Below, piece after piece: positions 7,686-16,996 of a DNA stretch of 42,078 nt (the first letter of the stretch is position 1; each line of letters opens with the position of its first letter). The translations under genes were made by a program, and so were the position numbers. The DNA lies in assembly GCA_017454525.1 (NCBI GenBank), contig JAFTCT010000058.1:1-42078 (forward strand). The letters run 5' to 3'. The stretch comes from Clostridia bacterium. Lineage in GTDB: Bacteria; Bacillota; Clostridia; Oscillospirales; CAG-272. A model generated the notes under the pieces. The model did not search any database. It had not been told where the DNA came from and saw only the letters and a list, made by a program, of their open reading frames with translations.

Positions 7686-10600
7686 ATGAAAACAAACGTG
7701 ATGATCCGCTTCCTCTGCGGGCTTTTATGCCTGATGATGCTGATCGGCGTTTTCCCCGCGGCGTCATTTGCGGAGGGCGAAGACGGCGAGACCGTCGCAA
7801 ACGACCTTCCCGATTTCGACGCACAGTTCGATGCCGACGCCGTTTCGGTCGACAGTGCGGCGTCTCTTGAGGCAGCGCTTTCCGCGGAAGCGGGCGTGAT
7901 CCGGCTGGACGCCGACGTCACCCTCGACAGAACGCTCTTCGTGACGGCGGACGCCGTCCTCTATACGGTCGAAACGCACACGCTCACGCGTGACGCGGAC
8001 TTCGCGGGCGATCTTTTCGTCGTCGGCGAGCGCCCGGACGGAACGGTCTGTCCGGAGCCCGTGCGGCTGACCCTCGGCGACCCGCGCAGTGAGGAGAACG
8101 ACCTTCTGATCATCGACGGCAACAAGGATCAGACGTCGGTCGACGTCACCGGCACGGCGATCTTCGTCGTCAACGGGATGTTTGCCGACGTATATCCGAA
8201 CCTGACGGTCAGAAACTGCCGCAAAACGGGCAACGTCAAAACGGGTGAAAATGCCGATTACGGCGTTTCCTATCCCGAAAAGATCGGCGGCGCGGCGATG
8301 ATCGTCTGCAAGAGCGCAAAGGTCAGCGTTCTGGGCGGCAAATTCGAGAATAACGAAGTAAACGACTATTCCGCCTCTTCCGAGATCTCCTGCCAGGGCG
8401 GCGCCGTATACAACTTCGGCACGCTCTATATCTACGGCGGCAGATTTGAGAACAACCGCGCGGGCAGAGGCGGCGCCTTCTTCAATTACCGCACGCTCTA
8501 CTTCTTTAACGGCGAGATCGTCGGCAACACCTCCTCCGACGCGGGCGGCGGCATCTATGTGCCCGCCAGCACCGCGGCGTATACCTATTTCGGCGAAAAG
8601 AACGACCGGATCGAAAACCCGGCGGTCCTCATTGAAAACAACGTGTCGGGCAGCTACGGCGCCGGCATTTACGGCAACCATATCCTGTACGTCAGACACA
8701 CGACCTTCCGCGGGAACAGCAATACCGTCAACACCGCCGGCGCGATCTTCGCCTCGGGCATGCACGTGACGGTATCGGATTCGGTCTTTGAAAACAACAG
8801 CGCGGCTAACAACGGCGGCGCGATCTACGTCACCGGCTCGAACGGCAGCGAAGACCTCGTTGAGCTCTATGCCGTCAACTGCGCGTTCACCGGCAACGAA
8901 GCCGGCAGCAAGGGCGGCGGGATCTATATCACAAGCGGCGCGCGCGCCTGCCTGATCAGGGTGACGGCTTCGCAGAACCGCGCCGTGAACGGCGGCTTCT
9001 TAATGAGCGACGCGTCCGCCGTCTCGGTTTACAGCTCAAGATTTGAAAACAACGCTTCCTCCAAAGCCGGCGGCGCGATCAACCTGCAGGCGGGATCGGT
9101 AACAAAGATTTACGGAAGCGAATTTGAAGCAAACGAAGCGGGCACAAACGGCGGCGCGATGGGCGTTTATACGAGCGAAGCCGAAACGGTCGTGCAGGAC
9201 TGCATTTTCACCGCCAACACGGCGGACGGCGGCTACGGCGGCGCCTTCCACGTATCGACCAAGGGAAACCTCAAGGTCTATTCCTCGGAGGCGCGCGGCA
9301 ACAGCGCAAAACAGGGCGGCTTCCTCTATGAAACGGTCACCGGCTCCTCGGTGTCGCTTGCAGGCGTCACGCTCGCGGGCAACGCCGCCGCCGAAGGCGG
9401 CGATATCGTCTGGGGCAACAGCGCCGGCGCGAAGCTCTATATCGACAAGGACAAATATACCGACGAGGACTACGCGGGCGAATATGACGACGACTATTTC
9501 GCGGCGGCGATCGCAAACGCGCTGAACGTTTCCTTCCCGACGCTCGTGATCCCCTCCTACGTCAACTACGACGGCACGACGGTCGAGCCGGAGGGATCCA
9601 CGGTCTCGCCCGACGTCTATTCCGCCTCCCAACTTGAAAAAGCGATCGCCGCGGGCATCCCCACGGTCGTTATCAAGGCGGACTTCCTTCTCGACCGCAC
9701 CTTCTATATCCCCCATGAACTGACGGTCACAAGCGACGGCGCGCACGTTCTCACCCGCGCGCCCGGCTTCGGCGGCGATCTCTTCGTGATCGGCGAGGGC
9801 GGCGAGGGCATCCCCTCGGAGAGCCCCGCGGCGCTGACGCTCGGCGATCCCGCGTCCGGGACCGAAGATCTTCTGACGGTCGACGGCAACCGGGAAAACA
9901 TGACGGTCGACGTCACCGGCACGGTCTTCTTCGTCGCGACCGGCTCGACCGTCAGGATCTATCCGAACCTCACGGTTCGCAACTGCTTCAAAACCGGAAA
10001 CGCAAGAACGCTGCAGAGCGAATACGCCGTTTCCTATCCCGAAAAGATCGGCGGCGCGGTCGCGATCCTGACCGATAAATCCTATATGAGCGTCTACGGC
10101 GGCAGGATCGTCGGCAACGGCGTCAACACAGCGAACGTCGGGGGAGAACAGATCTGCTTCCAGGGCGGCGCGATCTACAATTACGGCACGCTGAACGTCT
10201 ACGGCGGCGTTTTTGAAAACAACGGCGCAAAGAGCGGCGGCGCGATCTTCAATTACCGCAGACTGCATCTCTACGGCGGCGCTTTCAAGGGCAATACCGC
10301 CGCCGAATCGGGAGGCGCCGTCTATATGCCGAACAGCACCGTCGCGCGCACCCGGATCGGCGAGGAGAGCGCGCTCTCATCCGGCGCCGTCCTCTTTGAG
10401 GGCAATACCGCCGAAAAATACGGCGGCGCGATCTATGCCCGCAACGAATTGACGGTCTCGAACGCCCTCTTTGACGGCAATACCGCCGTCTCTTCCTCCG
10501 GCGGCGCCGTCGCCTGCTTCGAGATCCGGGCGTCCTTCGACAACACGGCGTTCAAAAACAACAGCGCGGGCAACTACGCGGGCGCGCTCTATTTCAACGG

Positions 10601-13600
10601 ACAGAATACCGCAAGCGAAGAACAGGAAGCGGAACTGACCTTCTGCGTCTTTGAAGGCAATACCGCGGCGTCAAACGGCGGCGCCGTCTATATGGCGGGC
10701 GGTCCGCGCGTCAGAATGACGGGGGTCGACTTCAAGGGCAATTCAAGCGGCGCCTCGGGCGGCGCGGTCTACCTGTCGGGCAGCACGCTCGACGTCAACG
10801 GATCGACCGCGGAGAACAACACCGCCGCGTCGAACGGCGGCGCGTTCATGCCCAACAGCGGCTCTGTACTGATCCTCAACAACGTCACGGCGAAGGGTTG
10901 CTCCGCCGCCGCGGGCGGGGTCCTCTACAACAAGAAATCCACGGTCACGCTCTACAATTCCACGCTTGAAGGCAACGCCGCGTCCTCCGCGGGCGGCGCT
11001 GTCAACGTTCAGGAAGAGAGCGATACGAAGATCTACAATACTCTCTTCAAGAACAACGAAGCCGGCACCAACGCCGGTGCGCTCGGCGCGTATTCCGCGG
11101 AAGCGCCGATCCTTCTGCACACCTGCGTATTCGAAGGCAACAAAGCGGAAAACGGCTTCGGCGGCGCGATCCACGTGTCCTCCAAAGGAAACCTCACGGC
11201 GTACGCCACCAGAGCCCTTTCCAACAGCGCAAGTCAGGGCGGCTTCCTGTATGAAACGCTCTCCGGCTCCGTCGTGACGCTGATCGGGCTTGCGGTTTTT
11301 GAAAACGACGCGGCGGACGGTCCGATCATCCGGGGCAACACCTTCAACGCCGTCCTCAACATCGACAAGAGCAAGTACACCGATCTTGAGATCCCCGCGC
11401 CTTACGGTGAAAGCTACTGGTCGGGCGCGATCGAAAACAAACTGACGGTCAACGATATTTCGGGCGAGATCCCCGCGTACACCGAATACGGCAACGAGCC
11501 TTACGACACGATGCCCGACGCCGTCGACGTCGGAAGCGCGGCGGAACTGGAAGAAGCGATCAGAGCGGGCGCGCCGCATATCCGCGTCGTCTCGGATTTC
11601 GCGCTTGACCGCACCTACTATATCACGGGCGATACGACGGTCTTCTCGACCGCGCCCCACACGCTGACGCGCGATCCGGCGTTCGGCGGAGACGTCTTCG
11701 TCGTGGGCGAGGACGAAAACGGGACCCCGGCGTTCCTGACCGGCAGAGGCGCAAAGCTTGTTCTGGGCAATCCGACCTCGGTCAAGGAGCATCTGCTTGT
11801 CATCGACGGCAACAGCGGCAATATGACCGCGCGCGTCGTCGGCTCGATCGTCTATATGACCGGCAGCGCGCACGCCGAATTCTATCCGAACCTGACGGTC
11901 AAAAACTGCCGCAAGGAAGGAAACGAGCGCACGCTTGACGAAAGATATCTCCTGCACTCGAACGAACGCGTCGGCGGCTCGGTCGCGGCGGTCGAAAGCG
12001 GTCTGCTCGATATCTACGGCGGCAATTACCTTGACAACCGCGTGAACGGCGAACTCGCGGCGGACGAGGAGACCGGCGTGATCCCCAACAACGCGTCCAA
12101 CGGCGGCGCCTTCTGCATCTACGGTCACATGCGTATCTTCGACGGCCGTTTTGAGAACAATGAAGGCGGCAGAGGCGGTCTGATCTACACCTACCGCGTC
12201 GTGCGCATCTACGCGGGCGTATTCAAGGGCAATCACGCGCTGGTCAGCGGCGGCGTGGTCTATTCCTCGAGCGTCGCGCCCTCCAACGTGACCGTCGGCA
12301 CGGGCGTCGGCGACAAACAGGCGGTCTTCGAAGACAACCTGTCCGACGGCAACGGCGGATGCTTCCAGATCTCCGCGCTCGCCGCCTGCGTGATCCTCGG
12401 CAACTGCGTATTCAGAGCGAACAGCGCGCAGAGCGGCGCGGTCGCCTGCGCCTACGGCTCGCTTTCGGTATTCAACGCGCTCTTTGAGGAGAACCGCGCG
12501 GCTTCGCGCGGCGGCGCGATCTACCTCTCCAATCAGAAGGAGGAGGAAACGACGCGCGTCGTCAATATCGTTTCCTGCACCTTCCTTAACAACACGTCGC
12601 CGCGCGGCGGCGCCCTGTCGGTCTTCGCGTCAAGCGCGGATTACGCCGAGGGCGGCGTCGTGACGGTCAGCGGCAGTACCTTTACGGGCAACCGCGCCGC
12701 CGCGGCGGGCGGAACGACGACGACCTTCAACGGCGGGGCGATCCACGTCGACCGCAAGGGCAAGGCGACCGTTGAGAACTGCACGTTCGACGGCAACGCC
12801 TCCGACGACGAAGCCGGATCGGTCTACGCGTCGAACGGCGGCACGGTCGTTCTGAAAGACAGCGTCTTTACCGGATCGTCCTCTGTCGGGAACGCGGGAA
12901 CGGTCTCTCTGCACAGCGCGTTTCTGACAGCCGAAAACGTCCGTTTCCTTAACGGCGTATCGGGCGGAAACGGCGCGGCGGTATACGTCTCCTATTCAGG
13001 AAGCTGCGACTTCAACTCGACCTTCAAGGCAACGAACTGCCTCTTTGACGGCAACGAGGCGGGCGGGTACGGCGGCGCCGTCTATACGACCAGGCGCGAG
13101 GTCACCGCCGACGCGCGCATTCTGGACGTCCGCTTGTCGACCTTCTCGGGCAACAGCGCAAAGAAAGCGGGCGGTGCGGTGTACGTTCTTTCGGGCGTCA
13201 AGGGCTATTTCGCGGACGATCTCTTTGAGAACAACGCGACCCAGACCGACGGCGGCGCCGTCGGCACGCTCGGCGAACTGGAATTCGATACGGTGACCTT
13301 CACAGGAAACCGCAGTGAAAAGACCGGCGGCGCGCTCGCGCTGCTCTCCGGCGCTGAAACGAAGGTGTACGCCGGCACGTTCACAGATAACGCCGCGGGC
13401 ACCAACGGCGGCGGCGCGGTGATGACGACGGGCGAAAACAACGTCAGTCTCTTCCATTCCTGCTCCTTTACGGGCAACACGGCGGTGCTGGGCGGCGGCG
13501 CCTACGCCACGGGCGCGGGCACGGTGAAGATGTACGCCGCAAAAGGCGCCGGCAACAGCGCCGACAAGGGCGGTTTCCTCTATATCACCACCACCGGCAC

Positions 13601-16600
13601 GACCTTCGATCTCATCGGAGCGGAAGTCTCGGGCAATACCGCCGTAACCGGCGGCTCAGTGATCTGGGGCAACGCCAAGGGCGCCGTGCTGAATATCAAT
13701 AAGGATCGGTATACCGACCTTGACGCGGAGGGCGCTCTTGACGACGCGTACTGGGCGCAGGCGATCGTCAACAAGTTGACGGTCAACGCGATCGCCGGCA
13801 CCGTGCCGAATCATACGCCCTACGCGGGCAGCGGCGACAAACCGGTCACTCCCCCGACCCCCGGTCCTCTCGTACCGGTCAGCGACGTCTTCGATCTTTC
13901 GCAGTCCTCGAGCGACGGCTTCATCAACAGCGTCTACGACAGTTTCGAGGTGCTCGATCACTCCTCAAACTTCATGAGCACCTCAAAAAAGGTCTTTGAA
14001 AACGTCAACGGCGGCGACGTCACCGTCGACACCTACGTTTACCACACCAACACCGTGACCGACAACGTGAGCGTCGGCGTCGGTCTGATGATCTATCAGG
14101 CGATGCGCTATAAGGAAGCGTACCCCGACGAGGACGTGTACATCGACGTCTCCGCCTACCGCTTCTCCGTACAGACGGCGGTGAATATCAACAGGAACAG
14201 CCGCTATTTTGGCTACGTGCGCAACCTTGACAAACTCGAATACGATACCTTCGGGTTCGTGCGCATCAGCTATCTTCTCGTTTCGGCTGCGAAAATGGGC
14301 ATCCATGTCAACGCGATCGGGCATCTCGACGCCTATCCGCTGGGCAGCGGTCCGCGCATGGTCTCCTATTTTGAGAGCCGGTCCGATCAGCCCTGCGATC
14401 CCGCGTACGTTCCGGACGGCTCTGTGCGCGATTATCTGAAATTCACCTTCTGCAAATGGACGCTTGACGGCAAGGGCGGCACCGATATGATGCACACCAA
14501 ACTGTGCGCCGTTTCGCATTATCTGGATATGAACGGAAAGGCGCACCGCAACGCCGTTTGGACCTCCTCCGCCAACCTCGACGGCACGACCGACAAGGGA
14601 TACAACGCGAACTGGAAACTGCAGACGGCGACGATCGTTTCCGACCATGCGGAACTCTACCGCGTTTCGGTCAACTATCTGCGGCTGATCGCCGACTGCT
14701 GCGAGCAGGAAGACGTCTATATCTTCCGCGGCCTCGTAAACGAACGCAATACCGAACAGGCGGCGCTCATTCTTTCGGGAAAGGGCGATACGATCCCCGC
14801 AAACGAGCAGATCCTCTACCTCGGAACGCCGGAGGACGACGTTTTCGAACTCTACTTCTCGCCCTTCGGCGGCGGCGTGACGGCGTGGGACGAGGTGAAC
14901 AACCCCTACTGCAAATACCTGCGCAAAATGTACGAGTCCGAGGGCTATATCCGCTTCGCCTGGTCGGTCGCGGAATACAGCGGCAACAATCCGGTCAACA
15001 GGAAAATCGAGGAGATGATCGCCGCGGCGTTCCACAAAAATGCCGATCCGCAGAACAAGATCTACGTCGTGGCGGACAGTTTCCCGAAGGAAGCCTTCGA
15101 CGATCTGACGGTCGGACGGGACGTCGGATACAAATACTTCTCGGACAACGTCAGCTCAGCGCCCTTCAACATCGTTCACAACAAGGATATGCTGCTCTCC
15201 TACGTCGAGAACGGACAGCGGTATTACGTTTCGATCTTAAACTCTCTGAACGTCCATTCGGGCTCGATGTTCTATCAGTCGAACCAGGCGCTGGTCATCA
15301 AGGAGAAGGACTGCGCGGACGGCAACGTCTTCTCGGTGCTCGCGCGTGAATTCACGAAAGGCGATCTCGTCACGCATGAGTTCGGCGACGAAGAAACGGT
15401 ACTGTCGGCGGATCCCGCGGTCCACTCGTACGTCCGCCGCGTATGCGCCGTCTGCGGAGAAGAGGAAGTCGTGCGCGTCATCCACAATCCCGGAGAATGG
15501 ATCGTTGACAGAGCGCCCACGGCGGAACTTCCGGGCATCCGCCATACCGCCTGCACCGCCTGCGGCGTTCTGACGGCAAGCGAAGAGATCCTCTTCGATC
15601 CGAACGGCGGCGTGACCGTCGCCGCGCAGAACGACGGGGGCGTCGCTCGCCTTCCCGAAGACGCGCCCGCCGCCTTTGACGTTCTGAGAGTCCCCTCAGG
15701 CGCCTGCGATCTCACGCAGATCCTTGACGGAAACAGGCGCGTCCCGATACTGGTCCTTGAAGGAACGAAACTTGACGAAGCTTCGGTCGCGGCGATCGCC
15801 GCAGCGGCGCCGGTCACGGTCTACTGCCACAAAGCGGCGGAAGACGCGCTCTTTGAAACGCTCTCTTCCCTTCCCGGCGTGTCGGTATACGATATTCTGT
15901 CCGTTGAGAGCAGGATCGTCTGCACGGCGGAGGATCAGGCGAACACCGTCGCCGTCATCGGCAGGATCGCCGGGGACGTCCTTCATATCGACGGTCTGAC
16001 GCTTGAAGTGACCTTCTCCAAACCGGGCATGGACGACAGGACCTTCACGCAGCGCATTTCCCGCATCTACTCCACGGTGCTGGGCGTCGCGAGCGTCAGC
16101 GAAAATACCGCCGCCGCGCAGGGCACCCTGTATATCGAGAACGCGGCGTACCTCTTCGCGCTCGAGATCTACGGCATACCCGACGGGACCTATACCGTGA
16201 AAGCGGAACTCAAGGGCGCCGTCGACGGCACGGAGATCGCCGGCAAAGCGTTAAGCGAAACCGTCGTGACGCTTCCCGGAAAAGACGTTCAGGGAAAGAC
16301 GGGACCGGGCGCCGCCGGCAGGAGCGTCAACTACCTTGACCCCGGCGCCGGAAAACAGCCAAACGGCACGCTGACCTCCGCGGGACGCGACTATGCCGGC
16401 ACGCCCTTGACGGTCGAATGCGTCTACAGCCTGCCCGCGTCGTACGACGCGCGCGGCGGCGTTCTCGTCGGCACCTATACCGGCGGCGACGAGGATCAGA
16501 TCAATCTGGAGGTCTATTCCGGAGGAAAACTCCGTCTCTGGTATAAGGTGAACGGCGAAACCTTTATTCTCTACTTCTCGACCGACGTGCGAGGAGAGGG

Positions 16601-16883
16601 ATACAGACACCTTGCCCTGACCGTAGACGGAACGACGGTACGGCTCTATCTGGACGGCGTTCTTGCCGAAACAAAGGAGCTGCCGTCGGCACTGCCGGCA
16701 TTCCCGGGTGAATTCTGCTTCGGCGGCGATTTCCGCGCAAATAACGCGCAGTACTTCAAAGGCGTTCTCTTAGGCGTACACCTCTTCGATACGGTCCGTA
16801 CCGACGCGGAGATCAAAGAGGACGCGATCATGGTCGCAGCCGGCACGCCGCATCTGATCGATTCGGTGTATTTCACCGCCTGA
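7686..16883 (+). CDS. Giant secreted protein: triple beta-helix, phospholipase D-like (two HKD), CxxC module, LamG
   Basis: The 3065-residue protein starts with a signal peptide (cleavage likely after PAASFA). Residues about 53-2050 are three tandem right-handed beta-helix units rich in GGA[IV]Y and F.NN.A/FEGN.A turns, resembling Pmp-type repeats. Residues about 2060-2560 form a two-half phospholipase D-like domain with HTK at 2270-2272 plus SSAN at 2294-2297, and HNK at 2498-2500 plus NSLN at 2519-2522. A segment with paired CxxC motifs follows (about 2562-2640), then an unassigned stretch, then a LamG/concanavalin-like domain (about 2880-3055). No LPXTG-type motif, SLH repeat or C-terminal helix is present, so it is secreted or held non-covalently. 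The ATG at 7686 has AAGGAG 5 nt upstream; the longer frame from 7584 has no signal peptide at its start. The substrate (lipid, nucleic acid or wall polymer) is unknown. Confidence 0.85.
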   Translation: MKTNVMIRFLCGLLCLMMLIGVFPAASFAEGEDGETVANDLPDFDAQFDADAVSVDSAASLEAALSAEAGVIRLDADVTLDRTLFVTADAVLYTVETHTLTRDADFAGDLFVVGERPDGTVCPEPVRLTLGDPRSEENDLLIIDGNKDQTSVDVTGTAIFVVNGMFADVYPNLTVRNCRKTGNVKTGENADYGVSYPEKIGGAAMIVCKSAKVSVLGGKFENNEVNDYSASSEISCQGGAVYNFGTLYIYGGRFENNRAGRGGAFFNYRTLYFFNGEIVGNTSSDAGGGIYVPASTAAYTYFGEKNDRIENPAVLIENNVSGSYGAGIYGNHILYVRHTTFRGNSNTVNTAGAIFASGMHVTVSDSVFENNSAANNGGAIYVTGSNGSEDLVELYAVNCAFTGNEAGSKGGGIYITSGARACLIRVTASQNRAVNGGFLMSDASAVSVYSSRFENNASSKAGGAINLQAGSVTKIYGSEFEANEAGTNGGAMGVYTSEAETVVQDCIFTANTADGGYGGAFHVSTKGNLKVYSSEARGNSAKQGGFLYETVTGSSVSLAGVTLAGNAAAEGGDIVWGNSAGAKLYIDKDKYTDEDYAGEYDDDYFAAAIANALNVSFPTLVIPSYVNYDGTTVEPEGSTVSPDVYSASQLEKAIAAGIPTVVIKADFLLDRTFYIPHELTVTSDGAHVLTRAPGFGGDLFVIGEGGEGIPSESPAALTLGDPASGTEDLLTVDGNRENMTVDVTGTVFFVATGSTVRIYPNLTVRNCFKTGNARTLQSEYAVSYPEKIGGAVAILTDKSYMSVYGGRIVGNGVNTANVGGEQICFQGGAIYNYGTLNVYGGVFENNGAKSGGAIFNYRRLHLYGGAFKGNTAAESGGAVYMPNSTVARTRIGEESALSSGAVLFEGNTAEKYGGAIYARNELTVSNALFDGNTAVSSSGGAVACFEIRASFDNTAFKNNSAGNYAGALYFNGQNTASEEQEAELTFCVFEGNTAASNGGAVYMAGGPRVRMTGVDFKGNSSGASGGAVYLSGSTLDVNGSTAENNTAASNGGAFMPNSGSVLILNNVTAKGCSAAAGGVLYNKKSTVTLYNSTLEGNAASSAGGAVNVQEESDTKIYNTLFKNNEAGTNAGALGAYSAEAPILLHTCVFEGNKAENGFGGAIHVSSKGNLTAYATRALSNSASQGGFLYETLSGSVVTLIGLAVFENDAADGPIIRGNTFNAVLNIDKSKYTDLEIPAPYGESYWSGAIENKLTVNDISGEIPAYTEYGNEPYDTMPDAVDVGSAAELEEAIRAGAPHIRVVSDFALDRTYYITGDTTVFSTAPHTLTRDPAFGGDVFVVGEDENGTPAFLTGRGAKLVLGNPTSVKEHLLVIDGNSGNMTARVVGSIVYMTGSAHAEFYPNLTVKNCRKEGNERTLDERYLLHSNERVGGSVAAVESGLLDIYGGNYLDNRVNGELAADEETGVIPNNASNGGAFCIYGHMRIFDGRFENNEGGRGGLIYTYRVVRIYAGVFKGNHALVSGGVVYSSSVAPSNVTVGTGVGDKQAVFEDNLSDGNGGCFQISALAACVILGNCVFRANSAQSGAVACAYGSLSVFNALFEENRAASRGGAIYLSNQKEEETTRVVNIVSCTFLNNTSPRGGALSVFASSADYAEGGVVTVSGSTFTGNRAAAAGGTTTTFNGGAIHVDRKGKATVENCTFDGNASDDEAGSVYASNGGTVVLKDSVFTGSSSVGNAGTVSLHSAFLTAENVRFLNGVSGGNGAAVYVSYSGSCDFNSTFKATNCLFDGNEAGGYGGAVYTTRREVTADARILDVRLSTFSGNSAKKAGGAVYVLSGVKGYFADDLFENNATQTDGGAVGTLGELEFDTVTFTGNRSEKTGGALALLSGAETKVYAGTFTDNAAGTNGGGAVMTTGENNVSLFHSCSFTGNTAVLGGGAYATGAGTVKMYAAKGAGNSADKGGFLYITTTGTTFDLIGAEVSGNTAVTGGSVIWGNAKGAVLNINKDRYTDLDAEGALDDAYWAQAIVNKLTVNAIAGTVPNHTPYAGSGDKPVTPPTPGPLVPVSDVFDLSQSSSDGFINSVYDSFEVLDHSSNFMSTSKKVFENVNGGDVTVDTYVYHTNTVTDNVSVGVGLMIYQAMRYKEAYPDEDVYIDVSAYRFSVQTAVNINRNSRYFGYVRNLDKLEYDTFGFVRISYLLVSAAKMGIHVNAIGHLDAYPLGSGPRMVSYFESRSDQPCDPAYVPDGSVRDYLKFTFCKWTLDGKGGTDMMHTKLCAVSHYLDMNGKAHRNAVWTSSANLDGTTDKGYNANWKLQTATIVSDHAELYRVSVNYLRLIADCCEQEDVYIFRGLVNERNTEQAALILSGKGDTIPANEQILYLGTPEDDVFELYFSPFGGGVTAWDEVNNPYCKYLRKMYESEGYIRFAWSVAEYSGNNPVNRKIEEMIAAAFHKNADPQNKIYVVADSFPKEAFDDLTVGRDVGYKYFSDNVSSAPFNIVHNKDMLLSYVENGQRYYVSILNSLNVHSGSMFYQSNQALVIKEKDCADGNVFSVLAREFTKGDLVTHEFGDEETVLSADPAVHSYVRRVCAVCGEEEVVRVIHNPGEWIVDRAPTAELPGIRHTACTACGVLTASEEILFDPNGGVTVAAQNDGGVARLPEDAPAAFDVLRVPSGACDLTQILDGNRRVPILVLEGTKLDEASVAAIAAAAPVTVYCHKAAEDALFETLSSLPGVSVYDILSVESRIVCTAEDQANTVAVIGRIAGDVLHIDGLTLEVTFSKPGMDDRTFTQRISRIYSTVLGVASVSENTAAAQGTLYIENAAYLFALEIYGIPDGTYTVKAELKGAVDGTEIAGKALSETVVTLPGKDVQGKTGPGAAGRSVNYLDPGAGKQPNGTLTSAGRDYAGTPLTVECVYSLPASYDARGGVLVGTYTGGDEDQINLEVYSGGKLRLWYKVNGETFILYFSTDVRGEGYRHLALTVDGTTVRLYLDGVLAETKELPSALPAFPGEFCFGGDFRANNAQYFKGVLLGVHLFDTVRTDAEIKEDAIMVAAGTPHLIDSVYFTA
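7842..13833 (+). repeat. Three long internal beta-helix repeats in the giant gene
   Basis: Copies begin near 7842, 9609 and 11523, and the last ends near 13833: about 589, 638 and 770 codons. Each opens with a LE.A(I/L) segment, then LDRT, TLTR, FGGD(L/V)FV.GE, a DGN motif and YPNLTV.NC. Each closes with KY/RYTD and (N/S)KLTVN-type sequence before a TP/Y.NY tail. The copies differ mostly by the number of internal beta-helix rungs. Confidence 0.85.
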
Positions 16884-16890
16884 CCTTCCC

Positions 16891-16983
16891 CGGACAGACG
16901 TCCGATCCCGCCTCAAACGCCGCCGGATCTCAGGCGGCGACCCAATTCAGAAAGAACGCGGCGCGGGCGAAAGCCCGCGCCGC
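16891..16983 (+). other. Three consecutive G+C-rich hairpins before the DUF3737 ribosome site
   Basis: Stems are CGGAC/GTCCG (16891-16895 with 16900-16904), CGCCGCC/GGCGGCG (16918-16924 with 16933-16939) and an 11-bp GCGGCGCGGGC/GCCCGCGCCGC closed by a GAAA tetraloop (16958-16968 with 16973-16983). No T-run follows, and the AAGAGGAA ribosome site of the next gene begins at once. They may stabilise the giant gene's mRNA 3' end, attenuate read-through, or tune translation of the next gene. Confidence 0.6.
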
Positions 16984-16996
16984 AAGAGGAAACGAT

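Noticed and set aside
9036..10268. Long - strand open frame inside the giant beta-helix gene
   Set aside because: It mirrors the codon pattern of the + strand gene, has Arg/Asp/Val-rich composition, and lacks a ribosome site. The same holds for 7764-8765, 10743-12236 and 13983-15035.
7842..13833. Repeated short motifs in the giant gene considered as a CRISPR-like array
   Set aside because: The periodicity is at protein level (beta-helix rungs of variable length) with no constant DNA repeat and spacer.
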